A stretch of 42,478 bases of DNA from Spirochaetota bacterium (GCA_016934735.1 JAFGSG010000019.1:1-42478), one strand, 5' to 3'. Shown: positions 22,732-32,933, counted from the first letter of the stretch. The notes: a model not told the origin generated them from the letters alone. Translations and numbers: made by a program.

Positions 22732-23181
22732 CTACAATCGACCATATAAAATCAGATTGATCAATCTGGCTATAAAATAAGCACCAGCAAAAAGAAATAA
22801 AGGCATTGTAATAAAAAAAATTTTCATTTCTCTGTTTGTCAGGTAGCCCGAATGTATAACCTTTTTGCCGAAAAAATTGTAATGAAAATTTTTCGGTTCC
22901 TGATACCGTAAATATACCCTTCTTAATATCAGAATCTTGACACAGATCGATGTTATCATCAAGTAACCGGAAAGAATCCAGAACAACAGGGAAAAGTCAA
23001 GGGTTTTATAAAGCGTGGGAATATAGAATGAAAGCAGAATAACTATGCCTAAGATTACAAAACTTAAATAAGCAGTGGAGAAGAACCTTTTGCGATAAAT
23101 TAATTTTTTAGTATAAATATACTGTATAAGAACGATTATATTTAAAGTGAATGGAATAAAGAATAATAATGTTATAATCAT
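22732..23181 (-). CDS. Four-helix membrane protein, twin copy 2
   Basis: 149 residues from ATG 23181 (a TTG at 23244 would add 21 residues). Four hydrophobic segments (~1-22, 36-55, 67-90, 124-145) are joined by basic loops; signature blocks are IYRKRFFSTAY and HSGYLTNREMK. It is about 78% identical by eye to the protein at 23462-23911 over the full length from this Met, whereas the residues before it differ completely; that supports this start. I recognise no family. It is a tandem duplicate placed at the end of the rod-shape operon. Confidence 0.75.
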   Translation of the reverse strand: MIITLLFFIPFTLNIIVLIQYIYTKKLIYRKRFFSTAYLSFVILGIVILLSFYIPTLYKTLDFSLLFWILSGYLMITSICVKILILRRVYLRYQEPKNFHYNFFGKKVIHSGYLTNREMKIFFITMPLFLFAGAYFIARLINLILYGRL

Positions 23182-23461
23182 TAAACTCTTATAGTACTTT
23201 AAATTTAATTTAATAGTATCCGGCGAACAATTTTTCTTTCCCAACAGAATATGTATTTTTTCTCCGGACTTCGGCAGAAGAAATAGAATTATTCACCAGG
23301 AACTAATTCGTTCAAAGATTCATTATCATCGTGTTATTCTTCTCATTTTAAAAATTATCCGCATTCCGATTCCAGTCGTAAATATTATTACCCATAACTG
23401 TTTTATAAAGAAAGCTCTCCGAAAAAATTAATTTTTAAGATAACTTTTATTATCAAATAAC

Positions 23462-23911
23462 TTATAAACGGCCGTATAATATTAAATTAATAAGTCTTGC
23501 TACAAAATAAACGCCGGCAAAAAGAAACAAAGGCATTGTAATAAAAAAATTCTTCATCTCTCTATTTGTCAGGTAACCGGAATGCATAACCTTCCTGCCG
23601 AAAAAATTGTAATGAAAGTTTTGCGGATCCTGACATCTTAAATATACCCTTCTGAATATCAGTATTTTTATACAAACCGATATAATCATAATATAACCGG
23701 AAAGGACCCAAAATAGAAAGTGATAATCAAGAATATTATAAAGGAGGTGAATAAAAAAAGAAAGCAGGATTATTCCGCCTAAAATTCCAAAGCTGAAATA
23801 TGCAGTAGAAAAAAATCTTTTACGATATATTGATTTCCTGGAATAAATATATTGTATAAGAACAATTATATTTAATGCGAATGGAATAAATAATAGTAAT
23901 GTTAGAATCAT
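23462..23911 (-). CDS. Four-helix membrane protein, twin copy 1
   Basis: 149 residues from ATG 23911, 52 nt after the rodA stop (a TTG at 23974 would overlap rodA by 11 bp). Its four transmembrane segments, basic loops and the blocks RKRFFSTAYFSF, FHYNFFGRKV and HSGYLTNREMK are shared with the twin at 22732-23181. The 280-nt spacer between the twins is AT-rich without recognisable features. Position behind rodA suggests a link to elongation or envelope work, but nothing in the sequence names a function. Confidence 0.78.
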   Translation of the reverse strand: MILTLLLFIPFALNIIVLIQYIYSRKSIYRKRFFSTAYFSFGILGGIILLSFFIHLLYNILDYHFLFWVLSGYIMIISVCIKILIFRRVYLRCQDPQNFHYNFFGRKVMHSGYLTNREMKNFFITMPLFLFAGVYFVARLINLILYGRL

Positions 23912-23963
23912 TATACTTTGGCTTTGCTGCAAACCAAATAAATTTGTAAAAACAGCTTGTCGC

Positions 23964-25280
23964 TTAATGCACAAATTTTCTCATTCTAATATTTATCAAA
24001 ATTCCGATTGCTATCATGGACATTATCAGGTTAGATCCTCCGTAAGAAATAAAACTCAGAGGCAGTCCTGTTACGGGCATTACTCCTATTGCCATTCCTA
24101 TATTTATAATAATATGATAAAAGAAAATTGAGCTTATTCCGCTCGCTAAAAGCGCTCCGAACTTATCCTTGGACTCTAAAGCAATCTGGATTCCCCTGAA
24201 CATAATTACAGAAAGCAAAGCAATTATTACAATTGAACCAATAAAGCCCCATTCTTCCGCCACTACGGAAAATATAAAATCGGATGTTTTTTCGGGTAAA
24301 AATCCTAGCTGAGACTGGCTTCCATTTAAAAAACCCTTGCCGAAAAAACCGCCGGATCCGGCCGCGATCTTTGATTGAATTATATTGTAACCCGATCCAT
24401 GAGGATCAAGATCCGGATTCAGGAAAACCAGAATTCTTCTTTTCTGGTATACCTTAAGATATTTATGGATAATAACCGAAAAAAACAGCCCAAGAGAAAA
24501 AACTGTTGAAGGGATATAAATCTTTCTGTAATACTTCTTAATATAAAAAAAATGTAGTGTATATGAGGTTACGGCAATAAACATTAAACTGCCTGATACT
24601 ATATACAACAGAGTGCTGTCCCTGAAGAAATCCAGAATAATATTCGATCCTTCCTGCCCTATCCACTCCCTGTAAGTAATGACCATGGGGACCACCAGAG
24701 CGATTGCTGCGATACCTATGATCGATACAAGGTGAGATACATCTGCACCGCCTACAAAAAGAAGCGTAAACAGTATGGGGATAAATATCATTGCTGTCCC
24801 GAAATCTGGCTGATTTAATATTATAAGAACCGGAACTAACGTTAAAACAGTGGGGATTAATAACTCTTTGAAATTTTTAATATCCCTTTCCCTGAATTCC
24901 AGATATTTAGCAAGAAGTATTACCAGGCCAAGCTTCATAAACTCAGAAGGCTGAATTACAAACAAACCCAGGTTCAGCCATGCCCTCGTGTTTCTTACAG
25001 TTTTGCCGAACAGGGATGTAAACAATAAAATCAGTAAAAATCCTATGTAAATCTGCAGTGAATATTCGCTGAGAATTTTGTAATTCATAAAAGTAACAGC
25101 AAGCATAAGAACAAAACCGAATACAAACCACAAAATCTGTTTTTTATACAGTCCTTTATTGATCTTTTCGATCGGGTCAAAACCTGCACTATAGATCATA
25201 AGCACACCGATCAATACCAAAATCATCACTGTAAACACAAGTACATAATCAATTCTGTATATTTCATCTTTACGAATCAT
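23964..25280 (-). CDS. rodA: Rod-shape glycosyltransferase RodA
   Basis: A 438-residue SEDS-family protein with about ten membrane segments. Conserved SEDS blocks are visible: RAWLNLGLFVIQPSEFMKLG (~101-120), NQPDFGTA (~160), GSGYNIIQSKIAAGSGG..GKG, LPEKTSDFIFSVVAEEWG and the C-terminal GLPLSFISYGGSNL. RodA polymerises lipid II for lateral wall growth together with the class B PBP encoded just upstream. Its ATG overlaps the PBP2 stop by one base (TAATG). It is longer than the usual ~370-400 residues because of an extra loop of ~50 residues around residues 185-270. Confidence 0.95.
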   Translation of the reverse strand: MIRKDEIYRIDYVLVFTVMILVLIGVLMIYSAGFDPIEKINKGLYKKQILWFVFGFVLMLAVTFMNYKILSEYSLQIYIGFLLILLFTSLFGKTVRNTRAWLNLGLFVIQPSEFMKLGLVILLAKYLEFRERDIKNFKELLIPTVLTLVPVLIILNQPDFGTAMIFIPILFTLLFVGGADVSHLVSIIGIAAIALVVPMVITYREWIGQEGSNIILDFFRDSTLLYIVSGSLMFIAVTSYTLHFFYIKKYYRKIYIPSTVFSLGLFFSVIIHKYLKVYQKRRILVFLNPDLDPHGSGYNIIQSKIAAGSGGFFGKGFLNGSQSQLGFLPEKTSDFIFSVVAEEWGFIGSIVIIALLSVIMFRGIQIALESKDKFGALLASGISSIFFYHIIINIGMAIGVMPVTGLPLSFISYGGSNLIMSMIAIGILINIRMRKFVH

Positions 25281-27109
25281 TAAAAATATCCCAATGATAC
25301 AAGTTTTGTATAAATTTTTTCCGCCACAGGAACAGCGCTTGCGGCCCCTGCAACGCCGTATTCAACAAGTACAACAACCGCCACTGCTTTACTTATATCT
25401 CCGTTATATGGTGCGTAACTTACAAACCAGGCATGCTGGCTGTAGTTCTCTTTACGAATGGACCGCGTCTGAGCCGTGCCTGTTTTCCCCGCAATAGGGA
25501 CATTTATATAGCTTAATCTTGCCGCTGTGCCGTATTTAACCGCAGATCGCATACCGGATTTTATTGTATTCATTGTAAGTCCGGTTAACGGGATTTCCCT
25601 TGTTTTTTCGGGAATAAAACTCTTAATAACCTTAGTGTTGTCAGGGGAACGAATTTCCTTAACAACATGTGGTTTGTAAACTACTCCGTTATTTACTATA
25701 CCCGAAATAAAGTCCGCGATCCCGATTACCGTTGTGCTTATAAATCCCTGGCCTATAGAAAGATTAACTGTATCACCGTCATACCATCTCTGTCCATGAG
25801 TTTTTAACTTCCATGATATATTGGAAGGAATGAATCCGGTAATCTCTCCCGGTATATCTATGCCGGTTTTTTCTCCAAGTCCAAGGTAATTGGCATACTT
25901 TAAAATAATAGAAGGTCCGGCACTTAGTCCGGTCTGATAAAAATATACACTGCACGAATGCGCGATCGCTCCTTCCATATCAAGTGCGCCGTGTGTTTTA
26001 TAACAATAAATATCTTTATCAATATATCCTTTAAGAGTAAATTTTCCAGTGCAGTAATTAATACGGTTCGGCTTCCATTTATCTTCCTCTAACGCTGAAA
26101 TAGCGGTAACAAGTTTGAACATTGATGCGGGCGGATATTTTGTCTGCACAGCTCTGTTAAGAAACGGCCTGTCTTTATCATTATTTAATGCATTAATTAT
26201 TTTTCCGTTGCCCCTTGAAATAATTAAATTAGGATCAATATCCGGTTTGCTTACAATCGCTATAATCTCGCCGGTGGCAGGCATAATTGCCACTACAGCT
26301 CCCTTAAGACCTTCCATAGCTTCATAGGCAACGCTCTGAACTTCAGTGTCGATAGTTAATATTAGATTATTTCCGGCGATAGGGCTTGCTCCTATCTCTT
26401 CTCCTTCCAGTCTGTTCTTAACATCGACAATCCTTCTTACATATCCGTCTATACCGCGAAGGAGCGAATCGTATTCGCTTTCGATGCCTGTTTTGCCGAT
26501 TTTATGATAATATTTATATCCGATATCCCTGTATTTCGCATACTCATCCTTGCTGATGCTCCCGACATAACCTATTGTATGGAAAAAAATTTTTCCTAAA
26601 TTATAAACCCTAACCGACTCATCGTTCCAGTCAATATTTGGGAAAAGAAATCTATTTGAAGCGATCTTAATAATTAAATTTAAGGGAACATCTTCTTTAA
26701 GAATAATTCTTTCCCATGGATTTTGCTGATCAATAATCTGAAAAATATCTTCATAAGGAATTTTAAGGATTTTAGAAAGTTTTTTAATTGTTTTTTCAAA
26801 TTCCTCTTTGTTATTAAACCTTGCCGGTATTGTGCTGATATTGAAAGAAGGCCTGTTCGACACAATTACAATATTATCTTCGCCCGGTTTAAAATTCCTG
26901 TCGTAAATTTCACCTCTCGGTGCGGGAATAGGGATATTGCTTTCCATATTCATCCTGGACCTGCGTCTGTACTCCTTGCCCTGAATCAACTGGATATTTA
27001 TAAGCTGAATTATTAAAAAACCGAGCAGGACACAAACAAGGGCTATGAAGGAGAACATTCTGAATCTGAATACTTCAAGCATCCGGAGCTTAAGGGATGA
27101 TTGCGCCAT
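25280..27109 (-). CDS. mrdA: Penicillin-binding protein 2
   Basis: A 609-residue class B PBP with one N-terminal membrane anchor (~14-35). The dimerisation domain is followed by the transpeptidase motifs: SxxK as PPASMFKLVTA (~335), the SxN-position motif as HSCSVYF (~390), and KTG as AGKTGTAQT (~550). It cross-links peptidoglycan during elongation in partnership with RodA. GGGAG before the ATG overlaps the end of mreD; the gene starts directly after mreD without a gap. Confidence 0.95.
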   Translation of the reverse strand: MAQSSLKLRMLEVFRFRMFSFIALVCVLLGFLIIQLINIQLIQGKEYRRRSRMNMESNIPIPAPRGEIYDRNFKPGEDNIVIVSNRPSFNISTIPARFNNKEEFEKTIKKLSKILKIPYEDIFQIIDQQNPWERIILKEDVPLNLIIKIASNRFLFPNIDWNDESVRVYNLGKIFFHTIGYVGSISKDEYAKYRDIGYKYYHKIGKTGIESEYDSLLRGIDGYVRRIVDVKNRLEGEEIGASPIAGNNLILTIDTEVQSVAYEAMEGLKGAVVAIMPATGEIIAIVSKPDIDPNLIISRGNGKIINALNNDKDRPFLNRAVQTKYPPASMFKLVTAISALEEDKWKPNRINYCTGKFTLKGYIDKDIYCYKTHGALDMEGAIAHSCSVYFYQTGLSAGPSIILKYANYLGLGEKTGIDIPGEITGFIPSNISWKLKTHGQRWYDGDTVNLSIGQGFISTTVIGIADFISGIVNNGVVYKPHVVKEIRSPDNTKVIKSFIPEKTREIPLTGLTMNTIKSGMRSAVKYGTAARLSYINVPIAGKTGTAQTRSIRKENYSQHAWFVSYAPYNGDISKAVAVVVLVEYGVAGAASAVPVAEKIYTKLVSLGYF

Positions 27110-27616
27110 CTATGAACTCCCTTCCATAGATAAAGCATCTTTGAACAGCTTATCGTACAATAAAAAAAGAGGCGGCGCAAGAAGGGCGTTATAAAAGGAC
27201 TCGGGGAAAATAACGCTGATAACAGTCGATATCGCGCCTTCGTGAAAAATATAGCACAAAAACAGAGTAAGTACGCCTTTTATTATTGAAGCGACAAAAA
27301 GCATCAGGAAAACAGTAAGTACGTTTCCCTTTAAAATTGTTCTTCCGAACATTCCGACAACAAATCCAAGCGCCATCTTTGGAAAAGTGAGAAGGCCTAA
27401 AGGAGAATTAGAAATTGCATCATGAAGAAGCCCGCTGATGAATCCTGTTGTCTCACCGTAAAAAGACCCGAAGCTGTAAGAGAAATAAACCACGGCAATA
27501 AAAGCAAGGTCGGGCTTAACACCGGCTATTCTTAAAATATCGAAAGAAGAGTGTCCCTGTATAATAAGAGATATAAGTATAATAGCGCCAGTAAAAATAT
27601 ATTTGCTGATCATCAA
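27110..27616 (-). CDS. mreD: Rod-shape protein MreD
   Basis: A 168-residue integral membrane protein with about five hydrophobic segments. The conserved GF.SGLLHDA (~59-67) and [17 protein letters not shown] blocks match the MreD family (PF04093). It overlaps mreC by 4 bp (ATGA) and abuts mrdA. The gene order mreB-C-D-mrdA-rodA is the standard elongasome order. Confidence 0.92.
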   Translation of the reverse strand: MMISKYIFTGAIILISLIIQGHSSFDILRIAGVKPDLAFIAVVYFSYSFGSFYGETTGFISGLLHDAISNSPLGLLTFPKMALGFVVGMFGRTILKGNVLTVFLMLFVASIIKGVLTLFLCYIFHEGAISTVISVIFPESFYNALLAPPLFLLYDKLFKDALSMEGSS

Positions 27617-28476
27617 TCCTCATCTTTAAGCAATTCTAATAATTCCGGATTCGGTTCTTTTTTAATTACAAAAACCTCTTCTATAATGGAATAATCTATT
27701 ATCGGCTTGACCAGGACTTTCTGAAAGCTGCTGGATTCGATTACTATCGTTTTAACGACCTTCCCGACAAGAAGACCCTGAGGAAAAATACCGCCCTGGC
27801 CTGAGCTTATTATTACATCTCCGAAATTTACGGGAACAGACCTGCTAATGTAGTCAACAATACATAAATTTGAATTCGGGGAATAACCGGATAGGAGCCC
27901 GGGAAAGCGGCTTTCCTGAAGCATGACACCAATATTCATATCAGAAGAAACGATCGGCTGTATTCTTGAAACACTCCCCCGCACTTCTATTACTTTCCCG
28001 AACACTGCTTTTTCTTCGCTGCTGAAGGAAATAACAGGCATGTTGACTTTAATGCCGTCTCTCCTGCCTCTATCAATTATAATTGTCCTGAACCAGTTGT
28101 CCGGATCCTTTGAAATAATATTTGCAGGAAGATACTCATAACTTAGTCTCTCCTTAAAAAAAAGCAATTTCCTTAGCCGCGCATTTTCCCTGTTGATTTC
28201 ACTCAGTTCCTCAGTAATCGCTTCGTATTTTCGCAGCTTTTCCCTGGTCTTCTGAAGTTCTTCTCTTACATCGCCAAGTTCCGTGAATCCTGCCCATAAT
28301 TTGTGAATTCCGCCCTGTGCTCTGTCGTAACCCTTTTGGAAAGGCGTTAAAAACCAACTGCCAATGCCTTCAACGGAAATTGAGAAAGAAGAGGTTTGCA
28401 ACGATAAGGAAATAATACAAAAAAGAGTAAACGCAACAAATGCAAGAATTGTCTTATGTCGAATTATAAAATCCAC
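27613..28476 (-). CDS. mreC: Rod-shape protein MreC
   Basis: A 287-residue protein with one N-terminal membrane segment (~10-28), then a coiled coil (~70-105: [18 protein letters not shown]) and the MreC beta domain with [23 protein letters not shown] (from ~118), DMNIGVM and [11 protein letters not shown]. It links MreB inside the cell to PBP2 in the periplasm. The acidic tail (~275-287) is short. It follows mreB by 7 nt. Confidence 0.95.
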   Translation of the reverse strand: MDFIIRHKTILAFVAFTLFCIISLSLQTSSFSISVEGIGSWFLTPFQKGYDRAQGGIHKLWAGFTELGDVREELQKTREKLRKYEAITEELSEINRENARLRKLLFFKERLSYEYLPANIISKDPDNWFRTIIIDRGRRDGIKVNMPVISFSSEEKAVFGKVIEVRGSVSRIQPIVSSDMNIGVMLQESRFPGLLSGYSPNSNLCIVDYISRSVPVNFGDVIISSGQGGIFPQGLLVGKVVKTIVIESSSFQKVLVKPIIDYSIIEEVFVIKKEPNPELLELLKDED

Positions 28477-28483
28477 ATTCTGT

Positions 28484-29509
28484 CTACTTAAAATGAGATC
28501 TATACAGATTCTTAATTTCTTCCAGAAATTTTCCCGCGCCCATTACAACGCATGTAAGCGGATTCTCCGCTTTTATAGCAGGAACTCCGGTTTCTTTGCT
28601 TATAAATTTATCGAGACCCTTTAGCAGCGAACCGCCGCCGGTCATAACTATCCCTCTTTCCACTATATCTGCTGCGAGTTCGGGAGGTGTTCTCTCAAGG
28701 GCATGCTTAATAGCATCCAGTATCTGGTCAACCGGCTCTTTGAGCGCCTTTCTAATCTCGGATGAATCTATCTCCAGGGTACGGGGAAGTCCGGAAATGG
28801 CATCCCTGCCTTTTAATTCCATTGTTTCAACTTTCTTTTCAGGATAGGCATTGCCTATCCTGATTTTAACTTCTTCAGCCATTCTCTCGCCAATTACCAG
28901 ATTATACTGCGTCCTCATGTATTTCATAATAGCTTCGTCGAATTCATCACCTGCGATCCTGATAGAATCCGCGATTACCATTCCGCCGAGTGAAATTACC
29001 GCGATCTCTGTTGTTCCTCCTCCTATATCCACAACCATATGGCCGGCAGGTTCATGAATCGGGATGTTAGCGCCGATAGCTGCCGCGAGCGCCTCTTCTA
29101 TCAGAAAAATTTCTCTCGCACCTGCCTGTTCACACGACTCGCGAACAGCTCTTTTCTCTACTTCCGTAATACCGGAAGGAACGCCAACAACCATTCTGGG
29201 CCTCACAAGGACTCTTCTCTTATGAACCTTATTTATAAAATACCTGATCATTTTTTCGACAGTTTCAAAGTCGGCTATTACGCCGTCCTTCATCGGCCTT
29301 ATGGCTACAATGTCGCCCGGAGTCCTGCCGAGCATCCTTTTGGCCTCCTGACCTACAGCAAGCACCTTTGACGTGCTTGTCTGGACAGCTACAACCGAAG
29401 GTTCACTTAATACTATACCCTGACCTTTAACATGTACAAGCGTATTTGCAGTACCAAGATCAATTCCCATATCGTTCGAAAACAAACTGTAAATCGCGTC
29501 AAATATCAT
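28484..29509 (-). CDS. mreB: Actin-like rod-shape protein MreB
   Basis: A 341-residue actin-fold protein. [13 protein letters not shown] (phosphate 1), [15 protein letters not shown] (phosphate 2), and [11 protein letters not shown] (adenosine) motifs are all intact. The N-terminus [13 protein letters not shown] can act as the membrane-binding helix. It has standard length. RBS AGAAGG lies 5 nt before the ATG. It is the first gene of the mreBCD-mrdA-rodA operon, so its promoter should lie in the 424-nt gap upstream. Confidence 0.97.
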   Translation of the reverse strand: MIFDAIYSLFSNDMGIDLGTANTLVHVKGQGIVLSEPSVVAVQTSTSKVLAVGQEAKRMLGRTPGDIVAIRPMKDGVIADFETVEKMIRYFINKVHKRRVLVRPRMVVGVPSGITEVEKRAVRESCEQAGAREIFLIEEALAAAIGANIPIHEPAGHMVVDIGGGTTEIAVISLGGMVIADSIRIAGDEFDEAIMKYMRTQYNLVIGERMAEEVKIRIGNAYPEKKVETMELKGRDAISGLPRTLEIDSSEIRKALKEPVDQILDAIKHALERTPPELAADIVERGIVMTGGGSLLKGLDKFISKETGVPAIKAENPLTCVVMGAGKFLEEIKNLYRSHFK

Positions 29510-29933
29510 ATTACCTTCTTATCTCTCGCTTCTTAATCTATTGCCTTATACCCCAGTGTTAAAATAGTTAAGTTAACAGGGATATTAAGATATTCCAAGT
29601 TAAGTCTCATCACCAGGCTGGCGCTATCGGCCGTATGCAAACAGACATACTGCACGTTTGCCAGCTAAAAATACTTGTTCCTTTAGTAAAGCAGATATTA
29701 GTACATCCCGTACTTCATCCGGCACTAAGGCATCCCTGCCTGTCGCCAGACCGCCCTTATCTTAATAATATTGGATTTAAGGGATAGGTTTATTGCTAAC
29801 CAACTAATACCATTAAGTCGTTGTTGAAAAAATTACCTTAACACTTTTATTAAATAAAGATGAAATAATCGCAACTCCCTCTATAATTACAACAACAATT
29901 TCCAGACTAAAAAATAATTTTGCAAATCTCTTT
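29510..29933. other. Gene-free stretch before mreB with repeat remnant and hairpins
   Basis: No ORF of note. It contains a nested hairpin (GCTGGC near 29613 with GCCAGC near 29663, enclosing GTATG/CATAC), and at 29751-29802 a degenerate end of the dispersed repeat family (CCAGACCGCCC ... ATTGCTAACC) whose hairpin is CCCTTA/TAAGGG. The mreB promoter must lie here, but I cannot pick a convincing -35/-10 pair. Confidence 0.5.
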
Positions 29934-30935
29934 TTACATTAAGCCTAATAATTTTTTTGCTTCTATATTGGCCTGATCCGATACTAATACTTCAGTCCAG
30001 ATAGCCTTAGCCTTTGTTCTTTCGCCGAGGGCTGCATAATTTTTCCCGATCCATATCCTGGACGAATTATCTTTTTCGTCTATCTTTAATGCATTTGTAA
30101 AATGCTCGAGAGATTCTTTATAAAGCGACCTGCCGAAATAAATCTTCCCCAGATTCATATTTGCAGATTTCAATAAAGCATTATCAGAACAGGTATCCAG
30201 AATATTTTTAAAACTCATAATCGAATCCGTGTATTTACCGGCCATACTATATGCCGATGCCAGAAAAAAACGGCCATTGATACTATCTGAAACCATTCCG
30301 TATTTTACCAGAATTTCAAGGCCGTAATCCTCTTTGTTAGTTAAAATATTCATGATAGACAAAAATCTTATATCTTCAATATCTGAAAGGACTTCAACAT
30401 TGTCTATTTTTTCCACTATTCTATATATTTCCTGTGTGTTGTAATAATTACTGTAATAATAGGATTTAGCCAGTATTAAGCGATATTCCGGATCGATCTC
30501 GTCAGAGGAAAAGATTGCAATTGCTTTTTTAATATTCTTAACAGCGGCAATGAATTCTTTATTGGCATTATTGCCGGAACAATCAGTGCAATTGCTGACA
30601 ATATATTCAGAAAATGTTTTATTTAAATATATTTCCCCTAACTGGAAATGTATTTTCCCGGACAGTAAAAACGTTTCCCCTGATATTTGATTCCTTGAAT
30701 TATAATCATCACAGATTTCGCTTATTTCCTGTAATTTTAGCTTCTTCTTATCAATATTTACAATTTTTGAAGCGTCCTTCAGGGTGGTAGAAATTTTATT
30801 GTATGTGTATTTCCAGAAAAAAATGTATTGTTGATATTTTACGCCTAAATAGCATAGGCCTGTTATAGCGGCCGCAAGCAGTAAAACCTTATACAGTTTT
30901 TTGTTCTTTCTTTTTGATTTATAACTATAATACAT
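29934..30935 (-). CDS. Membrane-anchored TPR protein
   Basis: A 333-residue protein. A basic N-terminus precedes one membrane segment (~15-34: LYKVLLLAAAITGLCYLG), so the rest probably faces the periplasm. At least two TPR units stand out in the last 120 residues (SANMNLGKIYFGRSLYKESL, with FTNALKIDEKD; then IWIGKNYAALGERTKA), with degenerate ones before them. It overlaps the upstream gene by 11 bp, so the two are co-translated. TPR proteins of this layout often scaffold envelope complexes; the partner here is unknown. Confidence 0.82.
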   Translation of the reverse strand: MYYSYKSKRKNKKLYKVLLLAAAITGLCYLGVKYQQYIFFWKYTYNKISTTLKDASKIVNIDKKKLKLQEISEICDDYNSRNQISGETFLLSGKIHFQLGEIYLNKTFSEYIVSNCTDCSGNNANKEFIAAVKNIKKAIAIFSSDEIDPEYRLILAKSYYYSNYYNTQEIYRIVEKIDNVEVLSDIEDIRFLSIMNILTNKEDYGLEILVKYGMVSDSINGRFFLASAYSMAGKYTDSIMSFKNILDTCSDNALLKSANMNLGKIYFGRSLYKESLEHFTNALKIDEKDNSSRIWIGKNYAALGERTKAKAIWTEVLVSDQANIEAKKLLGLM

Positions 30936-31626
30936 TAGATGAATATTTATTATAAAACTTCTTTAGTTTTTCACTGACTTCGGTGTCTTTTTTAAAAAGA
31001 AATAATTTCGAAACATCGCTTCCTTTCATCAACAAAACAAAAAAATTATTGCCGCTCTTAATATCAGCTATGCGGCGAAAATCAAATCTGAATAATTTTT
31101 TACCTGCCCTGAAATTAACTCCATCCTCTGAAATCTCTAAATTCCCGGCCCCTACTCTTCTGATCTTTTTATATTCTCTGAGAGTTGAATCAATTATGCT
31201 GTCATTATTGCTATAATCTATTATATTTGATGAATCCTCGTACATTACCACAGGAAAATCTTCTGACATTCTATTATTCTCAAATTTTTCTTCTATATCA
31301 TATACTTCATTATATATCTCATTATCGACTTTCTTTACATTGTCCTCAAATGAATCATTCTCCGAATCATCCGCTTTGTATGATATATTTTCCGGAGTAA
31401 AATTTCTGTCCGTACTTTTTTTTTGTCCAAAATCAGATCCGCTTTTACTGATTTTTTCCGCAATTTTTTTACTCCTGTTCTGCAGCTTTTCATTAATAAC
31501 CGGGCTAGCAGACTCTGAAACTTTTTTTGAATATAATATTCCGGCATCTTTCTTTGCTTTAATAAGCATAGTATAAATAATAAAAAATATTCCGGTCGCG
31601 ATTAAGATTAAGCTTAGATATAGCAT
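30925..31626 (-). CDS. Single-pass membrane protein with a PH-like C-terminal domain
   Basis: A 233-residue protein. One N-terminal membrane helix (~2-22) is followed by a long charged, low-complexity linker (~25-150, rich in Ser, Asn, Asp and Lys). A compact C-terminal ~75 residues (LEISEDGVNFRAGKKLFRFD, then FRRIADIKSG and FVLLMKGSD) has the strand pattern of a PH/GRAM-like domain; that reading is tentative. It overlaps the TPR gene downstream. I recognise no named family. Confidence 0.7.
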   Translation of the reverse strand: MLYLSLILIATGIFFIIYTMLIKAKKDAGILYSKKVSESASPVINEKLQNRSKKIAEKISKSGSDFGQKKSTDRNFTPENISYKADDSENDSFEDNVKKVDNEIYNEVYDIEEKFENNRMSEDFPVVMYEDSSNIIDYSNNDSIIDSTLREYKKIRRVGAGNLEISEDGVNFRAGKKLFRFDFRRIADIKSGNNFFVLLMKGSDVSKLFLFKKDTEVSEKLKKFYNKYSSNVL

Positions 31627-31651
31627 ATTCCTTCAAATTATCATAGATTAA

Positions 31652-31744
31652 ATCGTTGATGAATCACTGAATGATTTTGCTGAGAAACTTAAGAAGCTTG
31701 ATGATGCTTCCCAATGGGGGAAAAAACCGCCCTGCTATCGATAG
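31652..31744 (+). pseudogene. Possible gene remnant (30 codons, no start)
   Basis: Between the cheB end and the gene at 31626, a plus-strand frame with no start codon reads a protein-like stretch, ESLNDFAEKLKKLDDASQW then GKKPPCYR, and stops. It has the charged helical look of a real protein fragment, but I cannot name the family. A chance frame is not excluded. Confidence 0.25.
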
Positions 31745-31831
31745 AGTAACGATTAATCTGATCATCTTGTGTGAAATTCTCATACTGTCAAGGATTTTTC
31801 ATTGCAGGAAAAAGAAAAAAAAGCGATAATT

Positions 31832-32929
31832 CTATACCGGGACAATACTGGCTGCCATTCTCTTTATCTCTGAAATAATGCATTCGATGTTTTTAACAGC
31901 TGCGGCAGCTCCGAGCTTAATGGCTTCAGCAGGCATACCGAAGATTACGCAGGAAGCCTCATCCTGTGCGATAGTAGGAATGCCTGCTTCTCTTATTTCC
32001 AGAAGGCCGCGGGCTCCGTCATCGCCCATGCCGGTAAGAATGATGCCTAATGAGTTATGCGAAGCTGATTGCGCAAACGACCGAAAAAGAACATCCACAG
32101 AGGGCTTATGCCTGTTAACCGGAGGTCCGTCATTGATCTCCACGTAGTAGCCGTTTGTCTTCTTTTTTAAAAGCATATGTTTTCCGCCCGGTGCTATAAA
32201 CACAGATCCTCTCATTACTCTATCCCCGTCCTCCGCTTCTTTCACTTTGAGCCTCGCTATGCTGTTTACCCTGTCAGCGAAAGATTTTGTAAATTTTTCC
32301 GGCATATGCTGGGCAATAATAATGCCAGGTGTATTTTCCGGAAGACTGCTTATTATTTCGACGATTACCTCAGTACCGCCAGTGGAGGCTCCTATGGCAA
32401 TTACTGACTCGGAGTTTAAATTTGTTTTAGTATTTGGTCTTTTTGGAAGAATAATATCAGCGCTGAATTTTTTATTCACGGCCGGGAGAGACATTTCAAC
32501 AGCCGGCGTTTTATTTAATTTCCGGAATTTCGATCTGCTGGCTCCAATGACCTTCTCAATTAGTTCTTCCGAAAAAGTCTCAAACTTGCTTTGATTATCC
32601 AGATTAGGTTTCAGGATAAAATCAAATGCACCGAGTGAAAGCGCCTTCATTGTCAGCTCAGCATGACTGTCAGTGAACGAGCTTACCATTATTACGGGAA
32701 TGGGGTCGGATTTCATGAGCTTTTCCAGAAAGGTAATACCGTCCATTCTGGGCATTTCAATATCCAGAGTGATAACATCCGGCCTTAATTTTTTTATTTT
32801 TTCGGAAGCAATGATAGGGTCAAGAGCCGTGCCTGCTACTTCAATATAATCCGATCCTGAAAGCGCTTCGCTTAAGACTTTACGAACAACAGCGGAATCA
32901 TCGACTATTAACACCTTTATTTTATTCAT
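31832..32929 (-). CDS. cheB: Chemotaxis methylesterase/glutaminase CheB
   Basis: A 365-residue protein. An N-terminal receiver domain (VDDSAVVRKVL, phospho-Asp in LDIEMPRMDG) is joined by a linker to the methylesterase domain, whose catalytic Ser (IGASTGG), His (IAQHMPEKF) and Asp (GMGDDGARG) are all present. It removes methyl groups from chemoreceptors when phosphorylated by CheA. It is the last gene of the che operon, 4 nt after cheR. Confidence 0.97.
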   Translation of the reverse strand: MNKIKVLIVDDSAVVRKVLSEALSGSDYIEVAGTALDPIIASEKIKKLRPDVITLDIEMPRMDGITFLEKLMKSDPIPVIMVSSFTDSHAELTMKALSLGAFDFILKPNLDNQSKFETFSEELIEKVIGASRSKFRKLNKTPAVEMSLPAVNKKFSADIILPKRPNTKTNLNSESVIAIGASTGGTEVIVEIISSLPENTPGIIIAQHMPEKFTKSFADRVNSIARLKVKEAEDGDRVMRGSVFIAPGGKHMLLKKKTNGYYVEINDGPPVNRHKPSVDVLFRSFAQSASHNSLGIILTGMGDDGARGLLEIREAGIPTIAQDEASCVIFGMPAEAIKLGAAAAVKNIECIISEIKRMAASIVPV

Positions 32930-32933
32930 GCTA

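Noticed and set aside
29601-29670. A tRNA or known small RNA in the nested hairpin before mreB
   Set aside because: There is no cloverleaf, no TTCGA-type arm and no CCA end; only a nested stem is visible.
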